Assembly (NCBI RefSeq): GCF_018881815.1
Contig: NZ_JACVPP010000001.1
Span: forward strand, 1,295,097 to 1,359,096
Direction of reading: 5' to 3'
Source: Polynucleobacter sp. MWH-HuK1
Lineage (GTDB): Bacteria; Pseudomonadota; Gammaproteobacteria; Burkholderiales; Burkholderiaceae
Length of the DNA: 64,000 nucleotides
Shown: one piece after another, positions 42,109 to 51,673 of the stretch
How the letters are laid out: every line of letters starts with the position of its first letter
How positions within the stretch are numbered: the first letter of the stretch is position 1
Position numbers and translations under genes: made by a program
Notes under the pieces: model-generated
Told to the model about the DNA's origin: nothing
The model's database searches: none
The model's input: only the letters and a program-made list of their open reading frames with translations

Positions 42109-43767
42109 ATGGCCAGTTCAAAACCCTCCTCACAAACCAACAACAAGGCAGAGCTACCCGTGCTTATTATTGGAGCGGGTTTAGCGGGTCTAACGGTCGG
42201 ATTACATATGGCTGAATCCCAGCCAGTGATTTTGATGGCCAAACGCGGTTTAGGTGAGGCTGCGACAGCTTGGGCGCAAGGCGGTATTGTTGGTGTTGTC
42301 GATAAAGAGCATGACAGTATTGATTCACATGTAGCCGATACCTTAGACGCAGGCGCGGGTTTAGTTGTTGAATCTACTGCCCGGTACATTGCTGAAGAGA
42401 GTGCTGAGGCTATTCGTTGGTTGGTAGAGCAGGGTGTTCCGTTCACCACCGATGAGGCTGGCCCAATGGGTTTGCATTTAACTCGCGAAGGTGGACATAG
42501 TCATCGCCGAATTGCGCATGCTGCTGATGCCACCGGTAAAGCAATTCATGAGGTGCTGTTGGATAAAGCAAGAGCACATAAAAATATTCAGATCTTAGAA
42601 CATTGGATTGCTCTTGATCTCATCACCAATCGCCAGCTTGACGCTAGGACGCAGCGCACTAAGCCGAACCGTTGTTATGGTGTGTATGCGCTCGATATTA
42701 AAAACAACCGCGTGGAAACGATTGAAGCCAAGTCAGTAGTGCTGGCTACAGGAGGTGTAGGTAAGGTTTACCGCTACACCAGTAACCCTGATACTGCTAC
42801 CGGCGATGGTATTGCCATGGCTTGGCGCGCTGGTTGCCGGGTAGGCAATATGGAATTTATTCAATTTCATCCGACCTGTTTGTATCACCCTAGCGATCGC
42901 ACATTTTTGATTACCGAAGCAATGCGCGGCGAGGGCGGTTTATTGAAGCTGCCTGATGGCGCACGCTTCATGCCTGAGCACGATGACCGTCATGAGTTGG
43001 CGCCACGCGATATTGTTGCTAGAGCCATCGACTTCGAAATGAAAAAACACGGCTTGGATTATGTACATCTTGATGCTACTCATTTAGGTGAGGCATTTAT
43101 TAAAGAGCATTTCCCAATGATTTATGCTCGTTGTATGAGTCTTGGTTTGGATATTACTAAAGAGCCCATTCCAGTAGTTCCTGCTGCGCATTACACCTGC
43201 GGTGGCGTGGTGACTGATCTCAAAGGTCGTACAGACTTGCCAGGACTTTATGCAGTCGGTGAAGCAACTTATACTGGCTTGCATGGAGCCAATCGCTTAG
43301 CTAGCAACTCCTTATTAGAGTGCGTTGTCATTGGTAAGGCGGCTGCAGAAGATATTTCACAATTAAAAGCCCCAGCAATGCCCAATTTACCCCTCTGGGA
43401 TGAGAGTCAGGTGGAAGATGCTGATGAGCAGGTAGTCATTGCTCATAACTGGGATGAGCTCCGTTCTCTCATGTGGAACTATGTCGGTATTGTCAGAACT
43501 AATCGCCGTCTTGAGCGAGCTCTACATCGTATTAAACTACTGCGCTACGAGGTGCAAGAGTATTACGCCAACTTCAAAGTAACGCGCGATTTAATTGAGC
43601 TCAGAAACCTATTGGAGTGCGCTGAGTTGATCGTCCGCTCGGCTCTAATGCGCCGCGAGAGTCGGGGATTACATTACAGTCGCGATTATCCAGGCACTTG
43701 GGCTGTTTCTTACCCAACCATTCTTACCCCTCAGGTGGAAGGCGCTGAGAGCGATTCAGCCTCGTAG
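42109..43767 (+). CDS. nadB: L-aspartate oxidase
   Basis: This FAD enzyme makes iminoaspartate, the first step of de novo NAD synthesis. The 552-residue protein has the FAD motif LIIGAGLAGLTVGLHMAES (about 16-34), TAWAQGGIVGVVDKEHDSIDSHVADTLDAG, EGGHSHRRIAHAADATGKAI, QFHPTCLY and EAMRGEGG. AAHYTCGGVVTDLKGRTDLPGLYAVGE and GLHGANRLASNSLLECVV follow near the active site. Its partners nadA and nadC lie 1.4 kb and more downstream on the other strand, with a TAXI protein gene between. Confidence 0.95.
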   Translation: MASSKPSSQTNNKAELPVLIIGAGLAGLTVGLHMAESQPVILMAKRGLGEAATAWAQGGIVGVVDKEHDSIDSHVADTLDAGAGLVVESTARYIAEESAEAIRWLVEQGVPFTTDEAGPMGLHLTREGGHSHRRIAHAADATGKAIHEVLLDKARAHKNIQILEHWIALDLITNRQLDARTQRTKPNRCYGVYALDIKNNRVETIEAKSVVLATGGVGKVYRYTSNPDTATGDGIAMAWRAGCRVGNMEFIQFHPTCLYHPSDRTFLITEAMRGEGGLLKLPDGARFMPEHDDRHELAPRDIVARAIDFEMKKHGLDYVHLDATHLGEAFIKEHFPMIYARCMSLGLDITKEPIPVVPAAHYTCGGVVTDLKGRTDLPGLYAVGEATYTGLHGANRLASNSLLECVVIGKAAAEDISQLKAPAMPNLPLWDESQVEDADEQVVIAHNWDELRSLMWNYVGIVRTNRRLERALHRIKLLRYEVQEYYANFKVTRDLIELRNLLECAELIVRSALMRRESRGLHYSRDYPGTWAVSYPTILTPQVEGAESDSAS

Positions 43768-43829
43768 TCTCTTAAAGCTATAGAACTCCATTTTTGGTGA
43801 TAAGCTAACTCAATATCACAAGGAATTTC

Positions 43830-45209
43830 ATGGTCAGCTTTAAAGAGGAAGTCTACGAACATATCTCGGCTGTTTATCAAACTGCTGTAGATGAGATTAA
43901 GAATGTCTTTGGCTTAATTAAAGAAGTATGGCCATTGATCTTTTTATTACTTCTCGCTCTAACTATTCTCATCTGGTTTGCTAAACCCGCCCCACCCGAT
44001 AAAGTGTCAATGGCCACAGGTACCGGTGGATCCTATAAGATCTTGGGTGAAAAATATAAAGCCTATTTTGAGAAAAAGGGTATTGAGCTCAAACTAGTAG
44101 AGACTCACGGCTCTAAAGAAAATCTACAGCATTTAATAGATCGCAAAGACCCAATTCAAGCGGCTTTTGTACAAGGTGGAATGATTGCCGTAGACAACTT
44201 ATCTGGCGTGCAATCTCTGGGTAGTATTGACTATGAGCCCGTGTGGATTTTTTACCGTAGGAATACTTTCAATGAAGGTATTCATGTTTCTGATCGAGAT
44301 ATAGCTAAGCTCAGAATAAATATTGGAGCCGTTGGAAGTGGCACCCATACTCAAGCGCTGAGTATCTTGAAGCAAAATCATCTCAACCCAGCGGCTCCCA
44401 ATTTATTGAGTATGAATAATTCTGATGCTGTGAATGCCATTGAGCGAGGGGATATTGATGCCATATTTTTGGTGGACGGCTATGATTCGCCTAATGTACA
44501 AAGGCTGATCAAAAACCCAAATATTCGTTTGGTGACATTTATTCGGGCAGATGCCTATACTCGTTTAATGCCTTATTTTGAGGAGTTGACGGTCCCTATG
44601 GGTGGATTTGACTTGGGAAACAATATTCCAGATCACCCCATTCAGCTAATTTCCACAACAACAAATCTCTTAATTGATGATCGCCTACATCCTGCGATTC
44701 AAATTCTCTTTTTGGAAGCTGCCAAAGAAATCAATGGAGCTAAGTCCTATTTCTCAAAAGCAGGTCAGTTCCCTGTCTATATGAATACCGAGGCGCCACT
44801 GAGTAACGAAGCAAAGTTTTTCTATGAAAAGGGTACGCCAACCTTGATGAAGTATTTGCCATTTTGGTTGGCAGAGTTTTTAGAGCGGATGTTTTTCCTC
44901 TTGCTACCTTTTGCTGCCTTTTCATATCCCATTATTAAATCAATCCCTAGCTATAGAATCAATCTGGCGAAAAAGCAGATTAATTCAATTTATAAAGAGC
45001 TGGATAAGTTTGAGCAGAATACGATTCAAGCCTTCGAACCCAATCGTCGTGGTGAATACATTGAAGTGCTCAATGAGATGGAGCGAAGGGTTCTTGCCTC
45101 AAAAGCGGCCAAGCTAGCCACTGCCGACTGCTATAGCCTACGAAACAACATTGAATTTATCCGCAATGCCTTGGAAAAGCAGGTGATTTATAAGGGTAGG
45201 GAAAGCTAA
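43830..45209 (+). CDS. TAXI-family TRAP solute-binding protein, membrane-anchored
   Basis: The 459-residue protein has an N-terminal helix (EVWPLIFLLLLALTILIWFA, about 33-52) and then the TAXI domain: VSMATGTGGSYKILGEKYKAYF, ETHGSKENLQHLIDRKDPIQAAFVQGG and GAVGSGTHTQALSIL. A second helix near 350-372 (ERMFFLLLPFAAFSYPII) precedes a charged, helical C-terminal region of about 85 residues. Ordinary TAXI receptors are soluble, so two anchors and a probably cytoplasmic tail suggest a sensor-like or tethered receptor. No TRAP membrane subunits are adjacent. It converges with nadC with a 4-bp overlap. Confidence 0.85.
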   Translation: MVSFKEEVYEHISAVYQTAVDEIKNVFGLIKEVWPLIFLLLLALTILIWFAKPAPPDKVSMATGTGGSYKILGEKYKAYFEKKGIELKLVETHGSKENLQHLIDRKDPIQAAFVQGGMIAVDNLSGVQSLGSIDYEPVWIFYRRNTFNEGIHVSDRDIAKLRINIGAVGSGTHTQALSILKQNHLNPAAPNLLSMNNSDAVNAIERGDIDAIFLVDGYDSPNVQRLIKNPNIRLVTFIRADAYTRLMPYFEELTVPMGGFDLGNNIPDHPIQLISTTTNLLIDDRLHPAIQILFLEAAKEINGAKSYFSKAGQFPVYMNTEAPLSNEAKFFYEKGTPTLMKYLPFWLAEFLERMFFLLLPFAAFSYPIIKSIPSYRINLAKKQINSIYKELDKFEQNTIQAFEPNRRGEYIEVLNEMERRVLASKAAKLATADCYSLRNNIEFIRNALEKQVIYKGRES

Positions 45210-46063
45210 CCTAGGATCCTCATCGAAAAATCAACCGCATTAATATCTTTGGTTAATTTTCCGAGTGATATGCGGTCAACGCCAGTGCTTGCAATAGCGC
45301 GTATTTGGTCTAGATTGATGCCACCCGAGGCTTCCAGCAAGGCGCGTCCAGCAGTGATTGCAACAGCTTGCTTCATTTGATCGGTATTAAAGTTATCAAT
45401 CAAGATGCTCTTGGCGCCGGCAGTCAAGGCTTCTTCCAGTTCCGCAAAGTTTTCTACTTCAATCTGAATATCTACACCCGCATTTAGAGCTTGTGCATTT
45501 TTTAGGGCTGCAGTGACGCTACCAGCTGCAGCAATATGATTTTCTTTAATCAAAATGCCATGCCAAAGTGCTAGGCGTTGATTCTTGCCACCACCAACGA
45601 GTACTGCATATTTTTGTGCCTGGCGTAGCCCCGGAATTGTCTTGCGAGTATCTAGAACGGCACAGCCTTTAGGGTTAGGGCTGGCACCTTCAATTGCATC
45701 AACATGCTGGCGGGTGATGCTTGCTGTCCAAGAGAGCGTTTGCAAGAAATTAATACAGGTGCGCTCAGCAGAGAGCAGGGCTTGTGAGTCAGCCTCGATA
45801 TCGCAAACCTTGGTGTCGGGTTTCATGAGATCACCCTCTAGGTAATGCCAAGTAACCTTAGTATTGGGATCAAGTTTCTTGAGAGTCCCTTCAAACCAAT
45901 CTACGCCACAAAGCACCGCTTCCTGACGAACAATGAGCTGAGCCTTTACTAGCTTGTTAGGCACTAACTTTGCAGTCCAATCGCCCGTGCCAATATCTTC
46001 CATGAGTGCATCGGCAATATTACGTTGGCGGGCTTGCTCTAGCGTTTCGTTGTATTCAAACAT
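45206..46063 (-). CDS. nadC: Nicotinate-nucleotide pyrophosphorylase (quinolinate phosphoribosyltransferase)
   Basis: This 285-residue enzyme converts quinolinate and PRPP to nicotinate mononucleotide and CO2. The signatures are EDIGTGDWTAKLV, AERTCINFLQTLSWTASITRQHVDAIEG, VLDTRKTIPGLRQAQKYAVLVGGGKNQRLAL, KENHIAAAGSV and LLEASGGINLDQIRAIASTGVDRISLGKLT. It lies about 57 bp downstream of nadA, so nadA-nadC form one unit. The C-terminus overlaps the TAXI gene by four bases. Confidence 0.95.
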   Translation of the reverse strand: MFEYNETLEQARQRNIADALMEDIGTGDWTAKLVPNKLVKAQLIVRQEAVLCGVDWFEGTLKKLDPNTKVTWHYLEGDLMKPDTKVCDIEADSQALLSAERTCINFLQTLSWTASITRQHVDAIEGASPNPKGCAVLDTRKTIPGLRQAQKYAVLVGGGKNQRLALWHGILIKENHIAAAGSVTAALKNAQALNAGVDIQIEVENFAELEEALTAGAKSILIDNFNTDQMKQAVAITAGRALLEASGGINLDQIRAIASTGVDRISLGKLTKDINAVDFSMRILG

Positions 46064-46120
46064 GAAAACAATATCTATCTAAAAAGAAAATAAAAAAAGA
46101 AAGAGAAATCAGTAACTAAA

Positions 46121-47248
46121 TCACGCAGCGCCGATATTTTTCACAAATCCATGTTGTGCTTTGGCTAAGAGGTCAGGATGGCTCTTGGTGAAGTCGAGCA
46201 TTCGCTCGATACAACCTAATGCCTGAACTCGAATTTCCTCATCAATCAAGATTTCCCCAGATGCGTTTTCTAAACAATTCAAAATGCCTTGTAGGCCATT
46301 CATGGCCATCCAAGGGCAGTGTGCACAACTCTTACAAGTGGCGCTATTGCCTGCGGTAGGAGCTTCAATAAGTTTTTTATTTGGAGCTAATTGACGCATG
46401 CGATGCAAGATACCATTGTCAGTTGCCACAATGTATTCATTTGCAGAACCCTCTACTACGGCATTAATCATGGCAGAGGTAGAGCCCACAACATCTGCTA
46501 GGTCTACCACTGCTTGTGGAGATTCGGGGTGTACCAAAACCATTGCATTAGGATGTGCAGCCATCAACATCTCTAGTTCCGCTGCCTTAAATTCATCATG
46601 AACAATGCAAGCACCATTCCATAACAACATATCTGCGCCAGTTTGTTCTTGGATATAGCGACCAAGATGACGATCCGGTGCCCACAAGATTTTTTTACCA
46701 TCAACTTTGAGTTGATGAACAATAGCAAGGGCGCATGAACTTGTAACCATCCAATCGGCTTGTGCTTTTACTGCTGCGCTAGTGTTGGCATACACAACGA
46801 CAGTGCGATCTGGATGTGCAGCTCTAAAAGTTGCAAAGTCTCTAGCATCACAACCTAGATCTAATGAACAAGTGGCATCGAGGTCAGGCATGAAGACACG
46901 TTTTTCTGGACTAAGGATCTTTGCTGATTCGCCCATGAAGCGCACGCCGGCAACAATCAAATTTTTAGCAGGGTGATTTTTACCAAAGCGCGCCATCTCT
47001 AAAGAGTCGGCAACATAGCCCCCGGTCTCCATTGCTAAGTCTTGAATATCTGCATCCACGTAATAGTGGGCAACTAATGCTGCATCTTTCTCAACTAGCA
47101 GTTTCTTGATCAGGGCAATGACGGTAGCTTTTTCAGTACCATGCAGTTGGGGTGGGGTCTTTGCCCAAGCTTGGGCTGTACAGGTAACTCCAGCGGAATC
47201 TTGCTGGGGGTAGTCAAAGGCAATCGAGGTCCTAACAGTTGAATTCAT
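46121..47248 (-). CDS. nadA: Quinolinate synthase
   Basis: This 375-residue [4Fe-4S] enzyme condenses iminoaspartate with dihydroxyacetone phosphate to quinolinate. Family motifs are [78 protein letters not shown] and [11 protein letters not shown]. The closing [13 protein letters not shown] carries the third cluster ligand. It is the first gene of nadA-nadC. Confidence 0.95.
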   Translation of the reverse strand: MNSTVRTSIAFDYPQQDSAGVTCTAQAWAKTPPQLHGTEKATVIALIKKLLVEKDAALVAHYYVDADIQDLAMETGGYVADSLEMARFGKNHPAKNLIVAGVRFMGESAKILSPEKRVFMPDLDATCSLDLGCDARDFATFRAAHPDRTVVVYANTSAAVKAQADWMVTSSCALAIVHQLKVDGKKILWAPDRHLGRYIQEQTGADMLLWNGACIVHDEFKAAELEMLMAAHPNAMVLVHPESPQAVVDLADVVGSTSAMINAVVEGSANEYIVATDNGILHRMRQLAPNKKLIEAPTAGNSATCKSCAHCPWMAMNGLQGILNCLENASGEILIDEEIRVQALGCIERMLDFTKSHPDLLAKAQHGFVKNIGAA

Positions 47249-47287
47249 ACGAAATCTTACTTAACCCTAGTAATCTTGGCTGAAATG

Positions 47288-48673
47288 CTAGAACGGCAGC
47301 TTGGCATCAGGCTTGGCAGCCAGTAGGACCGCCTTAAATTCTGCCTGAATGCGGGCAATAGCTTCTTCACTGTCTGCTTCAAAGCGCATCACTACCACTG
47401 GGGTCGTGTTAGATGGTCTAGCCAGGCCAAAACCATCAGCATATTCCACGCGCACACCATCAATTGCATTAATGGACTCAGAAGTAGGGAACTTGGCATG
47501 GGCTTTGATAGTTTCTAGCAAAGCAAAGGGCTCGCCTTCAGCGCAAGCAATTTGCAATTCAGGGGTGCAGATTGCATTTGGTAAATCATTGAGCGTCTGA
47601 TTAGAATTTTTTTCTTTTGACAGAATTTCTAGAAGACGTGCGCCTGTATACAGGCCGTCATCAAAACCAAACCAACGATCCTTAAAGAAAATATGCCCTG
47701 ACATTTCGCCGGCGAGTGGAGCGCCTGTCTCTTTGAGTTTGGCTTTAACCAAGGAGTGACCTGTTTTCCACATCAGCGGCTCTCCGCCATATTGCTTCAC
47801 ATAGGTTGCGAGATTACGAGTGCATTTAACGTCATAAATAATTTGACCACCTGGATTGCGTGACAGAACATCTTTAGCAAAGAGCATCATTTGGCGGTCT
47901 GGAAAGATTACCTGACCATCCTTAGTGACCACACCTAAGCGATCGGCATCGCCATCAAAAGCAAGTCCGAGTTCATTATCGGTAGTCTGTAAGTTCTTGA
48001 TGAGATCTTGGAGGTTCTCAATGTGTGCAGGATCTGGATGGTGATTTGGAAAATGACCATCTACTTCACAAAAGAGTTCTTGTACTTCACAACCCAAAGC
48101 CCTAAAGAGTTTTCCGGCAAATGCACCGCCAACACCATTGCCGCAGTCGACAGCAATCTTGATAGGGCGGGCTAATTTCACATCACCAATAATGCGATCT
48201 AGGTACATTGGGAAAATATCAAACTCGGTTCTGCTGCCTTGGCCGGTAGCAAATTTCTTTTCTTCAATGCGTTTACGTAGCGCCTGAATTTGATCGCCAT
48301 AAATAGCTGCACCACCCAGAACCATCTTGAAACCATTGTAGTTAGGGGGGTTGTGGCTGCCGGTAATCATGATGCCGGACTTTGGTTTCTTGCCGTTCAG
48401 TGTTTGATTGGTTCCAAAGTACACCATCGGTGTAGCGACCATGCCCAAATCGATCACATTAATACCAGTAGACAGCAATCCTTCAGTCAAGGCTTTAATT
48501 AGGCTAGGGCCTGATAAACGACCGTCGCGGCCAATCACAATCTCAGTTTCACCAAGCTCACACATTTCAGTACCAAAAGCTTGGCCAATCAATTTGGCAA
48601 TCGATGGATCTAAAGTTTCATCAATAATGCCGCGGATGTCGTAAGCTTTGAATATAGAAGGTGAGAGTTGCAT
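47288..48673 (-). CDS. Phosphomannomutase/phosphoglucomutase
   Basis: The 461-residue alpha-D-phosphohexomutase interconverts hexose 1- and 6-phosphates for nucleotide-sugar and envelope polysaccharide synthesis. Motifs: FKAYDIRGIIDE, GIMITGSHNPPNYNGFK with the phosphoserine loop (about S106), LAFDGDADRLGVV for Mg binding, AGEMSGHIFFKDRWFGFDDGLYTG for sugar specificity, and the C-terminal phosphate loop GLARPSNTTPVVVMRFE. The length and GEMSGH fit the AlgC/ManB type. pgi lies 43 bp upstream on the same strand, so the pair links fructose-6-phosphate with glucose-1-phosphate and mannose phosphates. Confidence 0.93.
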   Translation of the reverse strand: MQLSPSIFKAYDIRGIIDETLDPSIAKLIGQAFGTEMCELGETEIVIGRDGRLSGPSLIKALTEGLLSTGINVIDLGMVATPMVYFGTNQTLNGKKPKSGIMITGSHNPPNYNGFKMVLGGAAIYGDQIQALRKRIEEKKFATGQGSRTEFDIFPMYLDRIIGDVKLARPIKIAVDCGNGVGGAFAGKLFRALGCEVQELFCEVDGHFPNHHPDPAHIENLQDLIKNLQTTDNELGLAFDGDADRLGVVTKDGQVIFPDRQMMLFAKDVLSRNPGGQIIYDVKCTRNLATYVKQYGGEPLMWKTGHSLVKAKLKETGAPLAGEMSGHIFFKDRWFGFDDGLYTGARLLEILSKEKNSNQTLNDLPNAICTPELQIACAEGEPFALLETIKAHAKFPTSESINAIDGVRVEYADGFGLARPSNTTPVVVMRFEADSEEAIARIQAEFKAVLLAAKPDAKLPF

Positions 48674-48716
48674 AAGCTTTCTTTCGGTGTCTAGACTAGA
48701 GCTAGAGCTAATAAAA

Positions 48717-50207
48717 CTATTGATTAAATAAGTTAATACGGGCGGCCGTTACTTCATCAATGCCAGTATTGGCTTGAACGGTGCCATCATTTTTCAGAGC
48801 CGCCTCAATTGGCTTTGCTAGAACTTTGCCAAGCTCAACGCCCGGTTGATCAAAGCTATTAATATTCCATAAAGCGCCAAGCGCTGTGGTGCGATTCTCA
48901 TAAAGCGCCAAAAGGGCGCCCAAGTAAAAAGCATTGAGCTTAGGCAGAATCAATAAATTACTGGGGCGCTTACCAGGATAGGTATTGTTTGGGTTGTCGG
49001 TCTTCTTGCCGTTGGCTAAGGCTTGTGCTTGAGCTAGACAATTAGAGAGTAGGATGCGGTGATGCGCTTGTGCCTCAGGCAAATTACTCATAGGCTCGCG
49101 CACTGCGATGAAATCAATTGGAATGATTTCTGTACCTTGATGTAATAGCTGAAAGTAGGAGTGCTGCGCATTACTACCGGAGCTTCCGAAAACAACTGGG
49201 CAAGAAAATTTCACTGGCTTGCCGTCACGATCGACGCTCTTCCCATTACTTTCCATATCCAGTTGTTGCAACCACTTTGGGAACCAATCTAAAGCATCCG
49301 CATATGGAATAACGGCATAGGATTTAATGTGGTGTTTTTCTTGCTGGAATAGCAAGCTGAGCGCCATGATGACGGGCAGATTTTCTTCAAGAGGTGCAGT
49401 TTTGAAGTGCTGGTCAATGGCTTGTGCGCCTGACAGAAATTCTTTAAAGGTATCAAAGCCGTATTGCAATGCAATGGGTAGGCCTACTGCAGACCAAACA
49501 GAGTATCGCCCGCCAACCCAATTCCAGAATGGGTAGATATGGTCTTGATCAACCCCAAACTCTTTAGCTGCGGGCACATTGGCTGTAACAGCAAAAAGGG
49601 ATTTGCCTATTTGGCTGTCGGTAAGACCATTGTTCTTTAGCCATTTCACAACTGCCTTGGCATTCATAGTTGTCTCAAGTGTTGTAAATGACTTCGAGAC
49701 AATAATGACTTTGGTGCTGTGCGGTAAAGCGCGTTGCAAAATGCGGTTTAATTCTGCTGTGTCGATATTGGCCAAGAAATGCATGCGCATGCCACGACTC
49801 TCTATGTCGGGAACATGAGCCAAAGCCTCGATCGCTAGGCGTGGACCAAAATCAGACCCACCAATACCGATATGGATAACGTCGGTAACGCCAATCCATT
49901 TATTGCATAAAGCCTCGATTCGTTGCCAGACTTGTGCAACATCCGGCATGACATCTTTGCCATCTACCAAAACGGGTGATTTATCTAAATTGCGAAGAGC
50001 GGAGTGAAGAGCGGGGCGATTTTCTGAGTTATTGACCGCCTTGCCGGCAAAAAGATCGGTAATAAATTGCTCCAGATGGGCTTTTCTTGCCTGCTGAAAG
50101 AGGGAATTCCATCCAGCCTCACCAATGCCTTGATAGGCGCTGTCTAAAAAGATGCCGTTAGTTTGATGGAGGGGTTGCGAGTTCTGTGCAGCGGGTTTTA
50201 AAGACAT
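48717..50207 (-). CDS. pgi: Glucose-6-phosphate isomerase
   Basis: This 496-residue enzyme interconverts glucose-6-phosphate and fructose-6-phosphate. It is somewhat shorter than the E. coli enzyme (549) but has all main signatures: VIHIGIGGSDFGPRLAIEAL, VSKSFTTLETTMNAKAVVKWL, NWVGGRYSVWSAVGLPI with the family-signature Arg, FGSSGSNAQHSYFQLLHQGT and SFDQPGVELGKVLA with the catalytic Lys region. It is upstream of the phosphohexomutase gene on the same strand, so the two are probably co-transcribed. Confidence 0.95.
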   Translation of the reverse strand: MSLKPAAQNSQPLHQTNGIFLDSAYQGIGEAGWNSLFQQARKAHLEQFITDLFAGKAVNNSENRPALHSALRNLDKSPVLVDGKDVMPDVAQVWQRIEALCNKWIGVTDVIHIGIGGSDFGPRLAIEALAHVPDIESRGMRMHFLANIDTAELNRILQRALPHSTKVIIVSKSFTTLETTMNAKAVVKWLKNNGLTDSQIGKSLFAVTANVPAAKEFGVDQDHIYPFWNWVGGRYSVWSAVGLPIALQYGFDTFKEFLSGAQAIDQHFKTAPLEENLPVIMALSLLFQQEKHHIKSYAVIPYADALDWFPKWLQQLDMESNGKSVDRDGKPVKFSCPVVFGSSGSNAQHSYFQLLHQGTEIIPIDFIAVREPMSNLPEAQAHHRILLSNCLAQAQALANGKKTDNPNNTYPGKRPSNLLILPKLNAFYLGALLALYENRTTALGALWNINSFDQPGVELGKVLAKPIEAALKNDGTVQANTGIDEVTAARINLFNQ

Positions 50208-50320
50208 CTATGAATTTTATCAATAACTGACCTCCAAAACTCCCAAAAACTACCTTAAACCACTGAAAATGTTACGATTTCAGCATGAATATAAGCAAAT
50301 CTAGACGCAGAGTCGGCTAA

Positions 50321-51457
50321 ATGGACCGGGTTGACTGTGTCGTTATTGGGGCTGGGGTCATTGGCTTAGCGGTTGCTAGAGAGATGGCTTTACAAGGCCG
50401 AGAAACTATTTTGCTTGAGCGCGAAAGCGCATTTGGCACGATTAGTAGCGCTCGTAATAGTGAGGTAATCCATGCTGGCATTTATTACCCCAAGGATTCA
50501 CTTAAGGCGAAGTTATGTGTAGAAGGTAATCGTATGCTGTACGAGTACTGCCGTACGCATCACGTAGCCACTCAACCTTACGGCAAACTGATTGTAGCTA
50601 GCGATGAATCTCAATTAGATGACCTGCAGGCCATCCTCTATAAAGCACAACAAAACAACGTTCCAGAAATCAAAATGATCACTGGTGAGCAAGCAAAATC
50701 TATGGAGCCCGAGCTCAATTGTTCTGCTGCTGTACTTTCAGCTTCAACCGGTATCGTTGATAGCCATGGCTTCATGCTGTCCTTGCTTGGTGGTTTTGAG
50801 GATGCTGGTGGTATGGTCGCTTATCAATCCCCGCTGATCAGTGCAAAGCCGCTAGGAGCAAACGCTCAAGATGGATTCGAGTTAGAAATCGGTGGCGCAG
50901 ATGTCATGAAGATTCAAACGAAGCTTCTGATTAATTGCACCGGCATGAGTGCACCAGCGATTGCAAAAAAGATTGAAGGGCTCGCTAAGGAGCAAATCCC
51001 AAAAGCGTATTTCGCAAAAGGTAATTACTTTTCTCTCTCTGGGAAATCACCATTTAAGCATTTGATTTATCCGATTCCTGAACCCGGCGGCTTAGGCGTG
51101 CACCTCACTCTGGACATGGGTGGTCAAGCTAAATTTGGGCCTGATGTTGAATGGCTAGAAATCGATGAAGAAAATCAAATCGATTACACAGTCAATCCTA
51201 AGCGGGGTGACGGCTTCTACGAAGCCGTCAGAAAGTACTGGCCAGGTCTGAAAGATAATGCTTTACAGCCAGATTACTCAGGCGTTAGGGCAAAAATTGT
51301 CCCGCCCAATGCGCCTGCAGGCGACTTTTGTTTCAATACACCCAGGGACCATGGTATAGAGGGACTCTTTAATCTATATGGCTTCGAGTCCCCGGGGCTT
51401 ACCTCCAGCCTAGCAATTGCCAAGTATTTAGAGTGTCAAATCAAAAGTTCTCTATAA
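50321..51457 (+). CDS. FAD-dependent oxidoreductase, L-2-hydroxyglutarate oxidase-like
   Basis: The 378-residue DAO-family flavoprotein has the FAD motif DCVVIGAGVIGLAVAREMALQG (about 5-26), LLERESAFGTISSARNSEVIHAGIYYPKDSLKAKLCVEGN, and YPIPEPGGLGVHLTLDMGGQAKFGPDVEW. DFCFNTPRDHGIEGLFNLYGFESPGLTSSLAIA lies near the C-terminus. The SARNSEVIHAGIYY and GLGVH signatures place it in the L-2-hydroxyglutarate oxidase (LhgO/YgaF) branch rather than amino-acid or glycerol-phosphate oxidases. It would clear L-2-hydroxyglutarate, a by-product of malate dehydrogenase, feeding electrons to the quinone pool. It is monocistronic, ending before tRNA-Ser. Confidence 0.88.
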   Translation: MDRVDCVVIGAGVIGLAVAREMALQGRETILLERESAFGTISSARNSEVIHAGIYYPKDSLKAKLCVEGNRMLYEYCRTHHVATQPYGKLIVASDESQLDDLQAILYKAQQNNVPEIKMITGEQAKSMEPELNCSAAVLSASTGIVDSHGFMLSLLGGFEDAGGMVAYQSPLISAKPLGANAQDGFELEIGGADVMKIQTKLLINCTGMSAPAIAKKIEGLAKEQIPKAYFAKGNYFSLSGKSPFKHLIYPIPEPGGLGVHLTLDMGGQAKFGPDVEWLEIDEENQIDYTVNPKRGDGFYEAVRKYWPGLKDNALQPDYSGVRAKIVPPNAPAGDFCFNTPRDHGIEGLFNLYGFESPGLTSSLAIAKYLECQIKSSL

Positions 51458-51501
51458 TCTAGGACTTGAATCAACCGTGATTCACAGTAAGTCGAACTAA
51501 A

Positions 51502-51591
51502 GGAAGAGTGGCAGAGCGGTTGAATGCACCAGTCTTGAAAACTGGCGAGGATGAAAGTCCTCCGTGAGTTCGAATCTCACCTCTTCCGCCA
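51502..51591 (+). tRNA. tRNA-Ser (TGA)
   Basis: This class II tRNA has the acceptor stem GGAAGAG / CTCTTCC, the anticodon TGA in CCAGTCTTGAAAACTGG, a long variable arm (GAGGATGAAAGTCCTC), G73 and an encoded CCA. A TATAAT 44 bases upstream (51453-51458) overlaps the end of the preceding gene. Confidence 0.97.
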
Positions 51592-51603
51592 GATCAAATG
51601 CAA

Positions 51604-51640
51604 AAAAGCCCAGCAATTAATTACTGGGCTTTTATCTTTT
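51604..51640. terminator. Bidirectional rho-independent terminator after tRNA-Ser(TGA)
   Basis: AAAAGCCCAG and CTGGGCTTTT form a perfect 10-bp stem over CAATTAATTA with A/T runs on both sides. It serves the tRNA and the convergent exported-protein gene. Confidence 0.85.
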
Positions 51641-51673
51641 CAGACGTTAGAAAAGAATTGCTACATCTTACGA

